Part shown: positions 15,862 through 25,859 of the stretch, piece after piece
Layout: each line of letters opens with the position of its first letter
How positions within the stretch are numbered: the first letter of the stretch is position 1
NCBI GenBank assembly: GCA_035527845.1
Contig: DATKZT010000086.1
Location: 1-64,000, forward strand
From: JAUWKC01 sp035527845
GTDB lineage: Bacteria; Planctomycetota; Phycisphaerae; Sedimentisphaerales; Anaerobacaceae
Length of the DNA: 64,000 bases
Direction of reading: 5' to 3'
Position numbers and translations under genes: made by a program
The notes under the pieces: model-generated
The model's input: only the letters and a program-made list of their open reading frames with translations
Database searches by the model: none
What the model was told of the DNA's origin: nothing

Positions 15862-17949
15862 ATGCAAAAGAAAGGTGGTCTACTACTGGCGCTGGTTGCA
15901 ACAATCTCAACCACTGTTTTGGCCGCCCGGCTTGACCTCTCCAACGCAAAAATCGTCCTGCTCAATCCCAAGAACAAGATGATGGCCAACGCAGCCGATA
16001 TGCTCGCCGACGAAATAGAAAAGCGAACGAGAATAAGGCTCGGCATCGTCGCGCGGATGCCGGACGATAACCAGACCGTAATTCTAATCGCAACCGCCAA
16101 ACAACTCGCCGAACAATCATTCCAGCCCGACCCGGCATGCCCCGTTCCGCAAAAGGCAGATGGTTATGCTCTCTGGATAGATACGTCGAAGCGACCGGCC
16201 GCAACGGTCTGTCCCGCCGGCCGCGACGAAAGGGGGACACTGTTCGCCGTCGGAAGGCTGCTCCGCGTCCTCGATATGCACAGAGACGCATTAAAGATTG
16301 ATAGGGACATCAAAATATCCACCGCGCCGAGGTATCCGCTCCGGGGACATCAGCTCGGTTACAGGCCCAAGACCAATTCTTACGACGGCTGGGATGTCGC
16401 AATGTGGGAGCAATATTACCGCGACCTGGTCGTCTTCGGAACCAACGCGATCGAACTGATTCCGCCGACCAGCGACGATGCCGAGGACAGCCCGTACTTT
16501 CCAAAGCCCAAACTCGAGATGATGGTTTTGATGTCGCAATTAGCGGCAGATTACGGACTGGACGTCTGGGTTTGGTTTACCGCCCTCGACGAAAAAGACG
16601 GCAAAAAGGTTGACTATGCTGACGAAAGAACCATAGACGAATCTCTGAAAGAATGGGGCGAGATATTTCACAGGCTGCCGAGGATCGACGATGTTTTTGT
16701 TCCCGGCGGCGACCCTGGAAATACGCATCCGGCAATACTGCTGCCTTTCATGGAAAAGCAAAAGAAGGTCCTCAACAAGTACCACCCCGGTGCCCGGATA
16801 TGGGTCTCGCCTCAGAACTTCGACCGCAACGGCAAAGACACCGCTGGCTGGTACAAGGCATTTATCGACATCCTGCAAAACGAAAGACCGGAATGGCTCG
16901 ACGGCATCGTGTTCGGGCCTACCGTACCGGTGAGCCTGCCCGACCTGAGAAAGGATGTCCCCGCAAAGTATCCCATAAGACGGTACCCGGATATTACGCA
17001 TTGCACCAGTTGTCCCTATGCAGTGCAGGATTGGGACGAAGCCTTCGATAAAACGCTGGGCCGGGAGCCTATCAATCCACGCCCGGTCGCTTACGCCCAG
17101 ATCTTCAGGGCCACCGCGGATGACGCCGTCGGCTTTATCAGCTACAGCGAAGGATGCAACGATGACTTCAACAAAATCCTGTGGAGCTGCCTCGGCTGGG
17201 ACCCGGACATGAACGTCGAGGATATCGTCAAAGAGTACAGCAGGTACTTTATCGGTCGGCGATACGAGGACAAGTTCGCCCGGGGCCTCTTTGCTCTTGA
17301 GCAAAACTGGGTCGGGCCTCTGAATGATAATGTCGGTGTGTATGAGACTTTGAAACTCTTTCAGGATATGGAAGAGAATGCAACACCGCAGGATAAGCTG
17401 AACTGGAGATTCCAGCAGGCTCTGTACCGAGCATATTATGATGCCTACATCAGACACAGGCTGGTATATGAGATGGAGCTTGAGTCCCAGGCGATGGATG
17501 TCCTGAAGAACGCCGAACGGCTTGGTTCGCTGGCTGCAATTGACGAGGCCGAGGCGATACTCGATAGGGCCGAAAGGCAACCGGTGGCCGCGGATTTGCG
17601 CCAAAGGGTCTTTGAGCTAGCCGAGGCGTTGTTCCAGAGCATCCGGATGCAGCACAGTGTCAAGAAGCATCATTCGCAGCGTTACGCCAACCTCGATGAC
17701 ATCGACGAGCCGCTCAACGACAGTGAAGATATGAAAGAAAATTTCGACAAGATACGCAGGCTCCGTTCAGAGCAGCAAATGCTCGCAAAGATTACCCAGG
17801 CGATAGCGGAGTATTCGGCAAAATTAGCAGCCCGCCAGAACAGGACGGGCCCCGCGAACTGGCCCGACTGGACCATCGAGTTCGACAACTACCAGCGCAA
17901 ACGCTCGCGTCTCTTCAAGCCCTTCTCCATCCCCCCAACCGGCAGATGA
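15862..17949 (+). CDS. Secreted TIM-barrel-like glycoside hydrolase candidate (A type, copy 1)
   Basis: A 695-aa protein with a signal peptide (residues 1-22). The first ~160 residues ('ANAADMLADEIEKRTRIRLG', 'GTLFAVGRLLRVL') have the pattern of the GH20b/GH67-N-type alpha/beta domain that precedes many exo-glycosidase barrels. The following ~300 residues show barrel-like strands ending in acidic groups: 'FGTNAIELIPPTSDD', 'DYGLDVWVWF', 'VFVPGGDPGNTHP', 'FISYSEGCNDD'. A helical C-terminal region of about 230 residues follows. Catalytic residues cannot be named from sequence alone. It is closely related along its length to the protein at 23412-25469. The CAZy family is not assigned; an N-acetylhexosaminidase- or glucuronidase-like activity is possible. 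Confidence 0.75.
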   Translation: MQKKGGLLLALVATISTTVLAARLDLSNAKIVLLNPKNKMMANAADMLADEIEKRTRIRLGIVARMPDDNQTVILIATAKQLAEQSFQPDPACPVPQKADGYALWIDTSKRPAATVCPAGRDERGTLFAVGRLLRVLDMHRDALKIDRDIKISTAPRYPLRGHQLGYRPKTNSYDGWDVAMWEQYYRDLVVFGTNAIELIPPTSDDAEDSPYFPKPKLEMMVLMSQLAADYGLDVWVWFTALDEKDGKKVDYADERTIDESLKEWGEIFHRLPRIDDVFVPGGDPGNTHPAILLPFMEKQKKVLNKYHPGARIWVSPQNFDRNGKDTAGWYKAFIDILQNERPEWLDGIVFGPTVPVSLPDLRKDVPAKYPIRRYPDITHCTSCPYAVQDWDEAFDKTLGREPINPRPVAYAQIFRATADDAVGFISYSEGCNDDFNKILWSCLGWDPDMNVEDIVKEYSRYFIGRRYEDKFARGLFALEQNWVGPLNDNVGVYETLKLFQDMEENATPQDKLNWRFQQALYRAYYDAYIRHRLVYEMELESQAMDVLKNAERLGSLAAIDEAEAILDRAERQPVAADLRQRVFELAEALFQSIRMQHSVKKHHSQRYANLDDIDEPLNDSEDMKENFDKIRRLRSEQQMLAKITQAIAEYSAKLAARQNRTGPANWPDWTIEFDNYQRKRSRLFKPFSIPPTGR

Positions 17950-18184
17950 AGCAGAATTGAGCGTTTCGGAATCTGCCGCAACTCCTCCGCGCAACTGTGA
18001 CGTCGAAACAGCCGGAGGGTCGGCAACTCGTTCGCCGACGCGAAATATCTGATGGGATAAAAATAAACAGGTGTGGTATAATCCGCCCGGTCTCAGTGCA
18101 TAAGAAGCACGGCCTTGTGCGTCATATACGCAAGCGTGGAAATTCAGAACATGGCGCCGTCGATTCGTGAGAAAGGAGAACAGT

Positions 18185-20698
18185 ATGATTAGGAGGATGG
18201 CGCAAATCATATTGGTTTGTGTTTGCGTGGCAGGGACATCGAACCTTGTTTATGCTATTGAAGGTCTTTCACTTTCGCGTATTCCGTCGGTTGTTCAGGA
18301 AGCTGTGCAACATGGTTTTGTTGCAGCTTATGTTACGGGAATCGATGGGGGTGATACTTTGGCGGTGAGCACATCCGGTGCACCGATGCCGGGCAGCGAC
18401 GAACTGCCCCTGCAATACCTGGGCCCCGGGCTGGCGGACCGCTGGGCGCCTGACGGGCATCTTATGTACAGTCCGGGGGTTCAGAACATCCAAATCAGCC
18501 GGGCCAACCGCAGGCGCCCTCCGAATCTGCCGCCGGCCGAGGAGAATCGTTTGGGCTGGACCTATCAGCATCACCCAGGCATCGGCTGTTGGAAAGGGAA
18601 ACTCTACGCCGTCTGGGACATGACGCACAAAGATGAGGACATACCGCCGTGCCACGTTGTGTACTCGACGAGCAGCGACGGATTTCACTGGTCACAAGCC
18701 AAGGACCTGTATCCTTTCAACAAAGCGTATAACCTGCGTTTCTATTTCTTTCATTCGAGCAACGGACGTATGCTTGTCTTTGCGGCGGGCTTTTACCCGA
18801 CCAACGATATCCTTGAAGCCGAGAAAGAGACGTTGTTGGTTCGCGAGATAACAGCCGATCATAAGCTGGGGGAGATCTACACGTTAATAAAGCCGGGGCC
18901 GAGTCATCCGCCTTTATTCGAGCAGAGCAAGGACGCGGGCTTCGTGGAGGCCTGCCGTGAGGCAGTCAACAATAGGCCGCTGCTCGAACAGGCGGACTAC
19001 GGTGTGCTGTTAGGTGAGAGGCGAATGAAATGGCACGACGAGAAGAACTGGCCCGGGGGCAGCATCGGCGGTGTGGGTGACTTCTGGGTATTCGGCAAGG
19101 CCCTGTGTTTCTTCCATCGCAAGGACGGTACTTTGGTTGGTCTATGCAAGATGGGATTTGTGACACAATCGGCTGATGAGGGCAAGACGTGGTCGCTGCC
19201 GGTGATTCCGAAAGGAGTGGTGGGCGGCAGCGGAAAGCTGTGGGCGCAGGAGACGCCCGACGGCCGGTATGCAATGATCTATATTCCCCAGCGAAGCGCG
19301 CGTTATCCGATGGCGGTTACTACAAGCGACGACGGCATTACGTTCGGCGACATGCGAGTAATCCACGGCGAGGTGTCGCCGCAGCGCTACGCGGGCAGAG
19401 CCAAGGGCGGCGGCCCGCAGTACCTGCGCGGGGTCGCCGAATGGGGGGGCGACGCGCCGAGTCTGGACAATGACTCCATCTGGGTAATCTACAGCGTGAA
19501 CAAGGAGGACATCTGGGTGAGCCGGATTCCCGTACCGATTGCGGCGGGGACCGAGGGGCCTGTGCACGATACCTTCGACGAGTTTTCGGCCGGGCCGCGG
19601 GTGCCGGGGTGGAACACGTACTCGCCGATATGGGCGCCGGTACGCGTAGTATCCGAACCGGGCGCATCCAATAAGTATCTTGAACTGGCCGATCGTGAGC
19701 CGACAGATTATGCGCGTGCTATCCGCACGTTTGCGTCCGGCAAGACGGTAGATGTGTCATTCAGGGTCAACGCCGGGCAGGCAGATCGCGGAAAACTCAA
19801 TATCGAACTTCTTGGTGATCTGGGCACGCGTCCGGTACGTATCGTTCTCAATGACCGGGGACGGATACAGGCCGTTAAGGGACAAGCACCCAGGCAGGTG
19901 GAAACATTGCGGGCGCCGGGAGCAGGGCTTGTAGGCACCTATTATAACAACGTGGGTTTTGATGACCCGGAGGATAGTCTTGATTACATGATGAACGTCG
20001 ATCCACTGCTGAGCGTGGATCAGGACTGGGGCAAGAGCAGAGGCAGCACCTGGAGCGCGAGGTGGAGAGGTTTCATCGAGGGACCCTATACCGGGGAGGT
20101 TCGTTTTGAGGCGCTGGCGATCGATGGTATCCGTCTGGAAATCGGGGGCACCATCGTTATCGACGGGCTATCAGAAAAAGCTGACCGCTCGGGCAAAATC
20201 AACATGACCGAAGGGAAAAAGATGCCCATCACCCTCGAATTCGAATCGTCCTCTGGAAAAGCCAGGCTAAAGCTTTTCTGGCAATGGAACGGACAACCGA
20301 AAACCGTTGTTCCAGCCGAAGCCTTGAGCCATGACCCGGCTGCGATGCCTGAAAAGTACAATATCTTCGATTTCAGGCACCGCTATGCTGATGGCTATAT
20401 TGCACCCGTTGACGTCTGTCCTTACGAAGCTAATATCTGGAACGATTTCAGGATCCATGCTGATTGCTCGACCGGCAAGTACAGGGTCGCCGTGAACGGT
20501 CGGGAAATTATCAAGGACGCCGATTTCGCGGAACCATCGTCTATGGTGTACGCCCTTTCGTTCCGTACGGGCGACAAGACGGTCAAGTATCGCAGTATGG
20601 TCTCCACGCAGGACCTGCTCAACACGGAAGAGCCATTGGTGAAGATCTCCTACCGCATCGACGACGTGATGACCGGGAATTTGGAACCGACTCAATAG
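18185..20698 (+). CDS. Secreted Asp-box beta-propeller protein with internal PA14 domain (B type, copy 1)
   Basis: The ATG at 18185 (AAAGGAG just upstream) gives 837 aa with a signal peptide (about 1-24). A sialidase/BNR-type propeller spans about 65-460 and includes a canonical Asp box 'SADEGKTW' (residues 329-336) and degenerate ones ('SSDGFHW', 'SDDGITF'). A beta-sandwich region follows (about 460-570), is interrupted by a PA14 carbohydrate-binding-like domain (about 580-714, 'GLVGTYYN' to 'WQWNGQPKTVVPAEAL'), and then resumes to the C-terminus. The substrate is unknown, and no sialidase Arg triad was confirmed. It has an extra ~40-residue leader segment compared with its paralogues. A TATAAT hexamer lies at 18077-18082 with no good -35. 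Confidence 0.82.
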   Translation: MIRRMAQIILVCVCVAGTSNLVYAIEGLSLSRIPSVVQEAVQHGFVAAYVTGIDGGDTLAVSTSGAPMPGSDELPLQYLGPGLADRWAPDGHLMYSPGVQNIQISRANRRRPPNLPPAEENRLGWTYQHHPGIGCWKGKLYAVWDMTHKDEDIPPCHVVYSTSSDGFHWSQAKDLYPFNKAYNLRFYFFHSSNGRMLVFAAGFYPTNDILEAEKETLLVREITADHKLGEIYTLIKPGPSHPPLFEQSKDAGFVEACREAVNNRPLLEQADYGVLLGERRMKWHDEKNWPGGSIGGVGDFWVFGKALCFFHRKDGTLVGLCKMGFVTQSADEGKTWSLPVIPKGVVGGSGKLWAQETPDGRYAMIYIPQRSARYPMAVTTSDDGITFGDMRVIHGEVSPQRYAGRAKGGGPQYLRGVAEWGGDAPSLDNDSIWVIYSVNKEDIWVSRIPVPIAAGTEGPVHDTFDEFSAGPRVPGWNTYSPIWAPVRVVSEPGASNKYLELADREPTDYARAIRTFASGKTVDVSFRVNAGQADRGKLNIELLGDLGTRPVRIVLNDRGRIQAVKGQAPRQVETLRAPGAGLVGTYYNNVGFDDPEDSLDYMMNVDPLLSVDQDWGKSRGSTWSARWRGFIEGPYTGEVRFEALAIDGIRLEIGGTIVIDGLSEKADRSGKINMTEGKKMPITLEFESSSGKARLKLFWQWNGQPKTVVPAEALSHDPAAMPEKYNIFDFRHRYADGYIAPVDVCPYEANIWNDFRIHADCSTGKYRVAVNGREIIKDADFAEPSSMVYALSFRTGDKTVKYRSMVSTQDLLNTEEPLVKISYRIDDVMTGNLEPTQ

Positions 20699-20768
20699 AG
20701 TATGTTAGTGCGTTTTGGGCGTTTATTGACAGCCGTTGAAATTAGCAAACATTCGAAAGGAACACAGG

Positions 20769-23198
20769 ATGAACAAGGTAATGAAAGTATCTTTTGGGCT
20801 GATTTGGTTTTGTATTTTGGCAATGTCGAGCTTTGCTTATGCGGAGGGGGGCGTGCTTGCGGGGATATTGTTCGATAGTATGGATTTTACGAATCCTCGG
20901 AGCGGTCTGGATGTATTGCCCAGCCTGGATATGAGCTGGGGCCCGGAGCGTGGTAAAGGGTGGTCGGCCCGATGGTACGGCGGGGTCAACGGGCCTTATT
21001 TCGGCGATGTCACTTTTACCGCCGAAACCAACGGTAAGATTCGGCTGACGATTGCGGGCTATGTGGTCATCGACACGATAACCAAAGCCGGGCCCCTTAC
21101 TGCTGCCACGAGGATGGCCAAGGACGGTGGAGACTGGATTCAGATTGAATATGTTGCTCTCGAAAGCCCGTCGTATCTGCGTATTTACTGGCAGTGGCCG
21201 GGACAGCCAAAGGCGATTGTGTTTAATGACGAACTAAAGTATGACGAAGATGATATTCCAGGTTGTGGCCTGGAGGACCAAAGACGTGACGATGAAGATG
21301 CAAAGGTATCGCCCCTGTTGCCGCGTTTCACCGGCGGTCAGCCATCAGTGGTGAACCTGGAGTATCATGACGGGCGGCTGAGGCCGATTGTCGGTGCGCA
21401 CAGTTTTCAGGTCATGCGAAGCAACCGGACGAAGCCGGAACTTGCGGTCAAGGATGTTCCTTACTATCCTGAGGATGGATATGAGAAGATAGGCTTCATG
21501 TACAATCACGCTCCAATGCTTTGTTACTGGCGGGATATGTTCTGGCTTTTCTATCGTAGCGGACCTACCAACGAACACGAAGAGCCGTGTTACGACCTGA
21601 TAACGTGGTCAAAGGATGGAAGGAACTGGGAGAAGCCTGAGACCATCTTTCCGGCGAAAAGGTTCCGCAACAGAAACAAAGGCGACCAGGTGCAGTACAG
21701 CATCGCCCATCAGCGGATGGCGTTTTACGTCGCAAAGGACGGGCGTTTGCTGGTCAGCGGGTTTTACGGGATGCCGCCCTCACCGAATAACGGCAACGGT
21801 GTCGGAAGGGTCATCAGAGAAATTTATGCTCCGGGCAAATACGGCCCGATTTATTGGGTGCGCTACAACAAGCACCAAAGGTTCAGCAAGGATGACTCGC
21901 CGCATTTTTCGTTCTACAAGGAAGCCGCGGACAAGGAATTCGTAAAGGCCGTTGACGAGCTGCTCGCAAACAACCTGATGGTCCAGCAGTGGTACGAGGA
22001 GGAGCGCGACGACGGCGGTCGCTCCTGTGCCGTGGTGCCCGATGATGGTGACTTCGATGCCAAGGGCTTTAACTGGTACACCCTGCCGGACGGACGGATA
22101 GTCGGCATGTGGAAAAATCGGTGGATGGCGCTGGCTGATAAATGGGAGCGAGGTCATATCAAGGTTGTGGGGATGGGAAGGGACATCTATTACAGCAGTG
22201 CCAAGATATGGGGACAGCGCACGTCTGACGGTCGATATGCACTGGTCTATAATCCGGTTCTGGAGGGCCGTCACCCGCTTTCGGTAATCACGAGCGACGA
22301 TGGTCTAAATTTCAATACGTATTTCCTCAACGCGCATGCGGAAGCCCCTCCCACACGTTTCGGGGGACACTCGAAGGACGGCGGCGGAAGCGGGTATATT
22401 CGCGGGATCATTCCGGGCAACGGAATGCCTCCCGATAAGGGGATGTGGCTGACTTATTCCTGCAACAAGGAAGATATCTGGGTTTCGCGGGTTCCGGTTC
22501 CAATTACGGGGATCGTTGATAAGGATGTGAGTGACGATTTTGAAAACATGGAACCGGGACAGGTCGTGACCAACTGGAATATTTACAGCGGCATCTGGAC
22601 GCCTATAGCTGTTGTCGCGGACAAAGGCAATAAGGTCCTCAGGCTCCAGGACAAGGACCCTTATGAGTATGCCAAGGCTGTTCGGGTATTTCCTGAGGCG
22701 ACGCTGACGAATCTGTCATTCAAGCTGCGCCCGCATCAGAAGAACAAGGGTGATGTTGAGATCGAAGTTCTCAACTATAAGGGCCAAAGACCTGTCCGAA
22801 TCAAGGTCGAGGGCGGCAGGATCGAGGCAAACAAGGGAGCCGAATTAACAGACGTCGGGACATTTGCCGCCGGCAAGTGGCTCAAATTCGATATCGCCCT
22901 TGACACTGTAACGGGTGTGTACGACCTGAAATTGAACGGCAAGGTGGTGGTTTCCGATGCGGCCTTTTCCGAAGCTCTGACCTTTGCCGATAAGCCCTAT
23001 CCGTCAAGGTTCCGGGTGCCGACGGTTGAACGCATCGAGTTTCGCACCGGGGCTTACAGGATGACAGACTTTAGCAGATACGGTTCGGGTGACAATGGGT
23101 GCCTTAAGGGCGGGGGAGACCTGCCGGGGGCGGATGACCCTGTGGTTAATGCTGTTTTCGATATTGACGAGTTCCGGACTTCCGGCGTAAAACCGTAA
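20769..23198 (+). CDS. Secreted Asp-box beta-propeller protein with N-terminal PA14 domain (B type, copy 2)
   Basis: The ATG at 20769 gives 809 aa with a signal peptide ending near 'AYA'. Here the PA14-like domain is first (about 20-155: 'GILFDSMDF', 'WSARWYGGVNGPYFGDVTF', 'YWQWPGQPKAIVF'), followed by the propeller and an uninterrupted C-terminal beta-sandwich ('DVGTFAAGKWLKFDIALD'). It is the most diverged of the four B proteins: it has 'WSKDGRNWEKPETIF' and 'SDDGLNF' blade motifs but lacks the canonical Asp box seen in the others. A short echo of its C-terminal 'GADDPVVNAVFD' is found as a relic at 25491-25545. Confidence 0.8.
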   Translation: MNKVMKVSFGLIWFCILAMSSFAYAEGGVLAGILFDSMDFTNPRSGLDVLPSLDMSWGPERGKGWSARWYGGVNGPYFGDVTFTAETNGKIRLTIAGYVVIDTITKAGPLTAATRMAKDGGDWIQIEYVALESPSYLRIYWQWPGQPKAIVFNDELKYDEDDIPGCGLEDQRRDDEDAKVSPLLPRFTGGQPSVVNLEYHDGRLRPIVGAHSFQVMRSNRTKPELAVKDVPYYPEDGYEKIGFMYNHAPMLCYWRDMFWLFYRSGPTNEHEEPCYDLITWSKDGRNWEKPETIFPAKRFRNRNKGDQVQYSIAHQRMAFYVAKDGRLLVSGFYGMPPSPNNGNGVGRVIREIYAPGKYGPIYWVRYNKHQRFSKDDSPHFSFYKEAADKEFVKAVDELLANNLMVQQWYEEERDDGGRSCAVVPDDGDFDAKGFNWYTLPDGRIVGMWKNRWMALADKWERGHIKVVGMGRDIYYSSAKIWGQRTSDGRYALVYNPVLEGRHPLSVITSDDGLNFNTYFLNAHAEAPPTRFGGHSKDGGGSGYIRGIIPGNGMPPDKGMWLTYSCNKEDIWVSRVPVPITGIVDKDVSDDFENMEPGQVVTNWNIYSGIWTPIAVVADKGNKVLRLQDKDPYEYAKAVRVFPEATLTNLSFKLRPHQKNKGDVEIEVLNYKGQRPVRIKVEGGRIEANKGAELTDVGTFAAGKWLKFDIALDTVTGVYDLKLNGKVVVSDAAFSEALTFADKPYPSRFRVPTVERIEFRTGAYRMTDFSRYGSGDNGCLKGGGDLPGADDPVVNAVFDIDEFRTSGVKP

Positions 23199-23274
23199 CG
23201 GACGGGCGAAAACCCTGCCTGAAACGGCGAATGGGAAGGGGCATTTTGACTGAATAGGGCAAACAGGCCCGTAG

Positions 23275-23497
23275 CCCACGAAAAAGGTGATTGTCGGGTT
23301 GTCATTGCACAAAAATCAGGGTTTGGCACGTCAGTTTAATGAATCCCTGTTCGAATACAGGTAATTCATACTGATTGGTCACTAAAAGCAGCTAATAGGA
23401 AGGACTATGGTATGAAAAGAACAAGTGTGGGCTTGATAATATTGTTTGTGGTTTGTTTGGCGGGATTTTCTCAGCAGGGGCCGGCCGCCAAGGCCGT
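23275..23497 (+). repeat. Leader/signal-peptide cassette, copy 1
   Basis: From CCCACGAAAAAGGTGAT through the ribosome-binding site and signal-peptide codons of the next gene, this 223-bp stretch matches 25724-25945. The identical block GAATCCCTGTTCGAATACA occurs in both. Homology stops where the mature proteins begin. The same segment also covers the ~200-bp spacer between the two genes. Confidence 0.85.
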
Positions 23498-25469
23498 TTC
23501 TGCTGTGGGTAAAATCGATCTTTCGAAGGCAAAGGTCGTTGCGTTGAATAAACAGAGCAGGATACAGGCGAGCGCCGCTGATATGCTGCACGACGAGATT
23601 GAGAAGCGGACGCGGATAGGCCTTGAGGTTGTCAGGCGAATGCCCACCACCAACGCGCCGGCCATCGTAATGGGGACGGGCAAGGAGGTCGGCAGCGTGG
23701 TCGGTGAGCCGCCCCAGGGCTTGTCGGTCCCCCAAAAAGCGGATGCTTATGCGATATGGATTGACAGGAGCAAGGACAGGCCGGTGATTTGCCTTGCGGG
23801 TCACGACGACCGCGGCGCGTTGTACGCGGTGGGCAGGTTCCTTCGGGAGCTGGAGATGGGCAGGGACAAGGTCCTGGTCGATGGCGCAATTAAGGTCGCG
23901 ACGGCGCCGAAGTATGCTCTGCGGGGACATCAGATGGGCTACCGGGCGAAGACGAATTCTTATGACGCGTGGACGGTTGAGAAGTGGGAGCAGTACTTGC
24001 GTGACATGATAGTTTTCGGAATGAACGCGGTTGAAATTGTTCCGCCTGTGACGGACGACCTTCCTGACAGTCCTTTGATGCCCAAAAAGCCTATGGACAT
24101 GATGATCGCGCAGTCGAAGCTGGCGGACGATTATGGTCTGGATGTGTGGATATGGTATCCTGTGATGGAGTTCCGGATCAAAGGCGAGGTCACCCCGGAG
24201 ATTATGGCAGGTGCGCTGAAGAATCGGGACGATGTGCTCAGCAGGCTGCCTCGCGTTGACGCGGTCTTTGTCCCCAGCGGAGACCCAAGTGAAATGGATC
24301 CGAAATACCTTTTCCCGCACATGGAAGGGCTTAAGAAAATCCTGAACCGTTATCATCCAAAAGCTACAATCTGGAGTTCGATTCAGAATTATGACGACAA
24401 GAGCAGGAGTATGGGCTGGACGAAGGTGTTCTATGATACGCTGCGGAGCGGAAAAGCCGACTGGCTCGCCGGCGTGGTGTTCGGTCCGGCGACGGAGACA
24501 AGTCTGCCTCAGATGCGAAGGGACGTTCCGGAGCGATTTCCGATACGGCGTTATCCCGATATAACTCATTCCAAGAGCTGCCAGTACGAAGTGGATAACT
24601 GGGATGGCGCGTTTGAGGATACTCTTGGGCGTGAGCCGATTAATCCGCGGCCACGCGCTTTTGCGAAGATATTCAGGGACCTGCAGCAGTATGCGATCGG
24701 CTTTATCAGCTACAGCGAGGGCTGCAACGACGATTTGAACAAGGTTGTCTGGAGCTGTCTTGGCTGGGACCCCGAGATGAAGGTCGATGATATCCTCGTT
24801 GAATATAGCAGGTACTTTATCAGTAAAGAATACGAGCAGACTTTCGCGATGGGCCTGCTTGGTCTTGAGCGCAACTGGAAAGGTCCTTTGAGGGACAACG
24901 ACGGCGTCTTTGAGACGCTGAAACTGTTTCAGTCGATGGAGAAGAATGCGACGCCGCAGGACAAGCTGAACTGGCGATTTCAGCAGGGACTTTACCGTGC
25001 TTACTACGATGCGTATATCAAGGCCCGGCTCGAATACGAGCAGAAACTTGAGAGAGAAGCGCTCGAGGTTCTCAGAGGCGCCGGTGAGCTTGGTTCGGCC
25101 AAGGCGCTTGATGCGGCAGAGGCGGTGCTGGACAAGGCCGATAATTACAGGGTGAATTCCGAACTTCGCGCGCGGGTTTTCGAAATGGCCGAGGCGCTGT
25201 TTCAGAGTATCGGTTTGCAGACGAGCGTACCGAGGTACGGGGCCAAGCAGATTAGCCGCGGCGCAAATCTCGATATGATAGATATTCCGTTTAATCACGG
25301 CTTGCAGTTGAAGGAGATGTTTGCGGAAATCCGGAAGATGGATTCGGAGGAGGAGAGGCTGGCCGGGATTGCAACAATTGCGGCCAACAAATACAGGATG
25401 AAAGATTACGACTGGGAAGATATTCTGGGGGACAAATTCAGGGCACAGGGTTTGATAATTGACGACTGA
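23412..25469 (+). CDS. Secreted TIM-barrel-like glycoside hydrolase candidate (A type, copy 2)
   Basis: A 685-aa paralogue of the protein at 15862-17949, co-linear over nearly the full length: 'RGHQMGYRAKTNSYDAW', 'GMNAVEIVPPVTDD', 'DYGLDVWIWYP', 'VFVPSGDPSEMDP', 'RYPDITHSKSCQYEVDNW', 'GFISYSEGCNDDLNKVVWSC', and the helical C-terminal domain. Residues kept in both copies, such as the Asp of 'GDP' and the Glu of 'SEGCNDD', are the best candidates for catalytic or substrate contacts (inference). Its signal peptide is homologous to that of the unrelated protein at 25860, not to that of its own paralogue. It may act on the same glycan as copy 1 but with different linkage preference. Confidence 0.75.
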   Translation: MKRTSVGLIILFVVCLAGFSQQGPAAKAVSAVGKIDLSKAKVVALNKQSRIQASAADMLHDEIEKRTRIGLEVVRRMPTTNAPAIVMGTGKEVGSVVGEPPQGLSVPQKADAYAIWIDRSKDRPVICLAGHDDRGALYAVGRFLRELEMGRDKVLVDGAIKVATAPKYALRGHQMGYRAKTNSYDAWTVEKWEQYLRDMIVFGMNAVEIVPPVTDDLPDSPLMPKKPMDMMIAQSKLADDYGLDVWIWYPVMEFRIKGEVTPEIMAGALKNRDDVLSRLPRVDAVFVPSGDPSEMDPKYLFPHMEGLKKILNRYHPKATIWSSIQNYDDKSRSMGWTKVFYDTLRSGKADWLAGVVFGPATETSLPQMRRDVPERFPIRRYPDITHSKSCQYEVDNWDGAFEDTLGREPINPRPRAFAKIFRDLQQYAIGFISYSEGCNDDLNKVVWSCLGWDPEMKVDDILVEYSRYFISKEYEQTFAMGLLGLERNWKGPLRDNDGVFETLKLFQSMEKNATPQDKLNWRFQQGLYRAYYDAYIKARLEYEQKLEREALEVLRGAGELGSAKALDAAEAVLDKADNYRVNSELRARVFEMAEALFQSIGLQTSVPRYGAKQISRGANLDMIDIPFNHGLQLKEMFAEIRKMDSEEERLAGIATIAANKYRMKDYDWEDILGDKFRAQGLIIDD

Positions 25470-25859
25470 AAAGGCGCTGCCGGCAAACCCGTGATTTGCC
25501 GGGGGGCGGATGACCCTGTCGATAATGCTATCTTCGACTTGACTTCTACTGCGGTCGGCTGGCGAGATCGGCGCCGCCGTTCTCGGCGTCATACGTCTTC
25601 GCCGACCAGGTGCAAGTTGCCTCTGGGCATTTGCCGGCTGCGGTACTGTGGCCGACCTTTTCGCTCGACCTCGCTACAAAGCCAGTTTTGTCACCGGCTC
25701 TTGATAGGACGAACACGGCTCCCCCCACGAAAAAGGTGATCGTCGGCTTTTCCTTGCATAAAAACCGGGGTTTGACACGTCACTTTAGCGAATCCCTGTT
25801 CGAATACAAGCAGTTCAAACTGATTGGTCACTGAAAACAGCCGATAGAAAGGATTTGGT
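25470..25859 (+). other. Intergenic region with gene relic and second leader cassette
   Basis: The 390-bp gap holds a relic of a B-type C-terminus (25491-25545), then about 180 bases in which I recognise nothing, then the start of the duplicated leader cassette (from 25724). Promoter candidate within the cassette: TTGACA near 25774 without an obvious -10. Confidence 0.5.
25491..25545 (+). pseudogene. Relic of the C-terminus of a B-type (copy-2-like) gene
   Basis: The bases GGGGGCGGATGACCCTGT followed by an in-frame 'NAIFD' reading match the last codons of the gene at 20769-23198 ('GADDPVVNAVFD'). The rest of that gene is missing here. The relic lies directly upstream of the second leader cassette, in the same order as the intact copy, which shows that a gene junction was duplicated as one piece. 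Confidence 0.6.

Noticed and set aside
23345..23375. tRNA-like T-arm (CCTGTTCGAATACAGG) upstream of the A-type gene
   Set aside because: No D-arm, anticodon arm or acceptor stem around it, and the second copy near 25796 does not keep the pairing. It is part of the duplicated leader.
23382..25592. Very long minus-strand open frame (736 codons) opposite the A-type gene
   Set aside because: It mirrors codon bias of the real plus-strand gene, lacks any domain, and the plus-strand product is conserved with a paralogue. Similar long antisense frames opposite 5203-6198, 16540-17604 and 44798-46450 were rejected for the same reason.
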